From: Verrucomicrobiota bacterium
GTDB taxonomy: Bacteria > Verrucomicrobiota > Verrucomicrobiia > Chthoniobacterales > UBA10450
NCBI GenBank assembly: GCA_003219335.1
Contig: QHOF01000028.1
Span: 1-13,361 of the forward strand
Reading direction: 5' to 3'
Length of the DNA stretch: 13,361 nucleotides
Of the stretch, positions 12,161 through 13,361 are shown in pieces. Made by a program: the position numbers and the translations under genes. The notes beneath the pieces were generated by a model. The model was not told the DNA's origin and did not search any database. It saw nothing but the letters and a program-made list of their open reading frames with translations. Position 1 is the first letter of the stretch, and every line of letters starts with the position of its first letter.

Positions 12161-13192
12161 ATGATTTCGCCGAAAAACATTCGCGCGCTCCGGCGTTCTC
12201 TTCTCCGCTGGTATCGCCACGACGGCCGCGATCTCCCCTGGCGCCGAACGCGCAACCCATACGCCATCCTCGTTTCGGAGTTCATGCTCCAGCAAACTCA
12301 GGTTGCCACCGTCATTCTTTATTACGATGAGTGGCTCCGCCGTTTCCCCGATTTTTCCGCATTGTCACGAGCTTCCGAAAATGACGTCCTGCACGCGTGG
12401 CAAGGCCTCGGCTACTACGCTCGCGCGCGAAATCTTCATGCCACCGCAAGGGCCGTCGTAGATCGACATCGCGGATGTTTCCCGCGGTCAATCGAGCAAA
12501 TGCAGCGACTCCCGGGAATCGGCAAATACACCGCACATGCCGTCGCCGCGTTCGCCTTCAATCAGTCAGTCCCAATTGTGGAAGCGAATACTTCTCGCGT
12601 TTTGGCGCGGCTTTTCAATTTTCGCAGATCGATCGAATCCGCGGCGGGCCTGAAAACGCTCTGGCAATATGCGGCGACTCTTGTTCCAAAATCCAACGCT
12701 CAAATGTACAACTCCGCGCTGGTCGATCTCGGCGCTCTCATTTGTGTCCCCCGCAAGCCGAAATGCGCTGTCTGTCCCGTCAAAAAATTCTGCCGCGCAG
12801 AAAATCCGGCAGCGCTGCCAATCAAAAAACCTAGGCCGCGCGCAAAGCGAATCACCGAAAACCATGCGTTTGTTCTTCAGCGCGGTCGGATCCTGCTGGA
12901 ACAATCGCGCCGCCGTTGGCGCGGCATGTGGATTTTGCCACGGCTTAAGCTTGACAGCTTAAAGCAGGCGAGGTTGCGACGCAGAATGTACGAAACCGTG
13001 TTTCCGTTCACAAATCATCGGGTCGCGTTGCACGTTTACGCGCAGGACCGCCCAACAATTGATCACGGGCCACAGCGGTGGATCAGGATTGACTCACTCG
13101 AATCGTTACCAATTCCTTCGCCACACCGACAAGCAGTGCGACATCTTCTCAGTGAAGCAACAGCAGCACGAGCACGCCGGCAGCAGTCGTGA
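12161..13192 (+). CDS. mutY: Adenine DNA glycosylase MutY
   Basis: This repair enzyme removes adenine mispaired with 8-oxoguanine. It has 343 residues from ATG 12161. The catalytic core shows DLPWR (24-28), the base-flipping SEFMLQQTQV with Glu40 (equivalent to E. coli Glu37) and the helix-hairpin-helix LPGIGKYTA (117-125). The [4Fe-4S] ligands Cys195, 202, 205 and 211 follow the usual Cx6Cx2Cx5C spacing. The C-terminal NUDIX-like 8-oxoG recognition domain (about 230-330) includes FPFTNHRVALHVY. The catalytic Asp of the LDGN motif is Glu141 here (VEANTSRVL). ATG 12161 follows the heptamer array directly and is preceded without spacing by AAAGGA; the in-frame TTG 12128 would start inside the repeat. 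The last 44 nt overlap a convergent permease gene. Confidence 0.94.
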   Translation: MISPKNIRALRRSLLRWYRHDGRDLPWRRTRNPYAILVSEFMLQQTQVATVILYYDEWLRRFPDFSALSRASENDVLHAWQGLGYYARARNLHATARAVVDRHRGCFPRSIEQMQRLPGIGKYTAHAVAAFAFNQSVPIVEANTSRVLARLFNFRRSIESAAGLKTLWQYAATLVPKSNAQMYNSALVDLGALICVPRKPKCAVCPVKKFCRAENPAALPIKKPRPRAKRITENHAFVLQRGRILLEQSRRRWRGMWILPRLKLDSLKQARLRRRMYETVFPFTNHRVALHVYAQDRPTIDHGPQRWIRIDSLESLPIPSPHRQAVRHLLSEATAARARRQQS

Positions 13193-13361
13193 GGATCGTG
13201 ATGGGGATACCGAAGCGCGCGTAATCCCAGAAGCCGACCTGGATGTGTTCTCGCGCGGATTCCACGACGATCATGTTAGCCACTGAACCGATGATAGTAA
13301 GATTCCCTGCGAACGTCGTCGCCAGCGCGAGCACTTTCCACATCAAGCCCGGATCGGCAAA
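13149..13361 (-). CDS. C-terminus of an ArsB/NhaD-type ion permease (partial)
   Basis: Seventy C-terminal residues are present; the gene continues beyond the window edge. The segment ATTFAGNLTIIGSVANMIVV matches the conserved discontinuous-helix signature (GNLT-IGS-AN) of the ion transporter superfamily (ArsB, NhaD, CitM and SLC13-like carriers). It is followed by a loop (ESAREHIQVGFWDYARFG) and a last membrane helix (IPITILTTAAGVLVLLLL). This part does not reveal the substrate. The TGA stop at 13149-13151 lies inside mutY, giving a tail-to-tail overlap of 44 nt. Confidence 0.82.
   Translation of the reverse strand, partial: FADPGLMWKVLALATTFAGNLTIIGSVANMIVVESAREHIQVGFWDYARFGIPITILTTAAGVLVLLLLH

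Noticed and set aside
11421..12164. 247-aa plus-strand open frame opposite rnhC
   Set aside because: Antisense of a well-recognised enzyme and ends in the heptamer array; no motifs.

Overview
The window reads as bacterial chromosome from a GC-rich, mostly soil- or freshwater-type lineage. The best guess is Verrucomicrobiota (Spartobacteria/Chthoniobacterales-like). That guess rests on the E1-alpha/E1-beta/E2 pyruvate dehydrogenase layout, a ribonuclease HIII, few classical Shine-Dalgarno sites and, above all, short structured repeats at most gene junctions. It is an inference; no rRNA or other taxonomic marker gene except rpsT is present. I see no tRNA, rRNA, CRISPR array, transposase or phage gene.

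Layout, left to right. 1-67: the last codons of a plus-strand gene entering from outside. 86-234 and 759-907: two direct copies of a 149-bp repeat with terminal inverted repeats, flanking a plus-strand DUF1232 gene (282-764) whose stop codon lies inside the second copy. 935-4958, minus strand: a likely operon of a small membrane protein, then pdhA, pdhB and pdhC, that is pyruvate dehydrogenase E1-alpha, E1-beta and E2. The first three genes are joined by 4-nt stop/start overlaps, and pdhB and pdhC are separated by an inverted repeat. 5008-5098: another repeat with imperfect inverted ends. 5105-5353, minus: rpsT (ribosomal protein S20). 5502-7779, minus: a membrane beta-glycosyltransferase (GT2) followed by a secreted L,D-transpeptidase, probably co-transcribed. 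8083-10572, plus, divergent from the previous pair: a membrane-bound hybrid histidine kinase. 10650-11006, minus: an HU/IHF-type DNA-binding protein. 11100-12071, minus: ribonuclease HIII. 12161-13192, plus: the adenine glycosylase mutY, divergent from rnhC across a 5+5 heptamer palindromic array. 13149-13361, minus: the C-terminus of an ion permease running out of the window and overlapping the end of mutY.

How the genes work together. The PDH genes make the E1 and E2 parts of the complex that turns pyruvate into acetyl-CoA; the E3 gene is not here. The GT2/L,D-transpeptidase pair points to envelope polysaccharide synthesis coupled to peptidoglycan remodelling, next to a sensor kinase that may or may not control it. 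rnhC, mutY and the HU-like gene form a small DNA-maintenance cluster.

The most interesting material is not a classical gene system. It is the set of at least six different short palindromic or tandem repeat families at gene junctions, several of which supply a stop codon, a possible start codon or a leader to a neighbouring gene. Second is a MutY with Glu at the usual catalytic Asp position.
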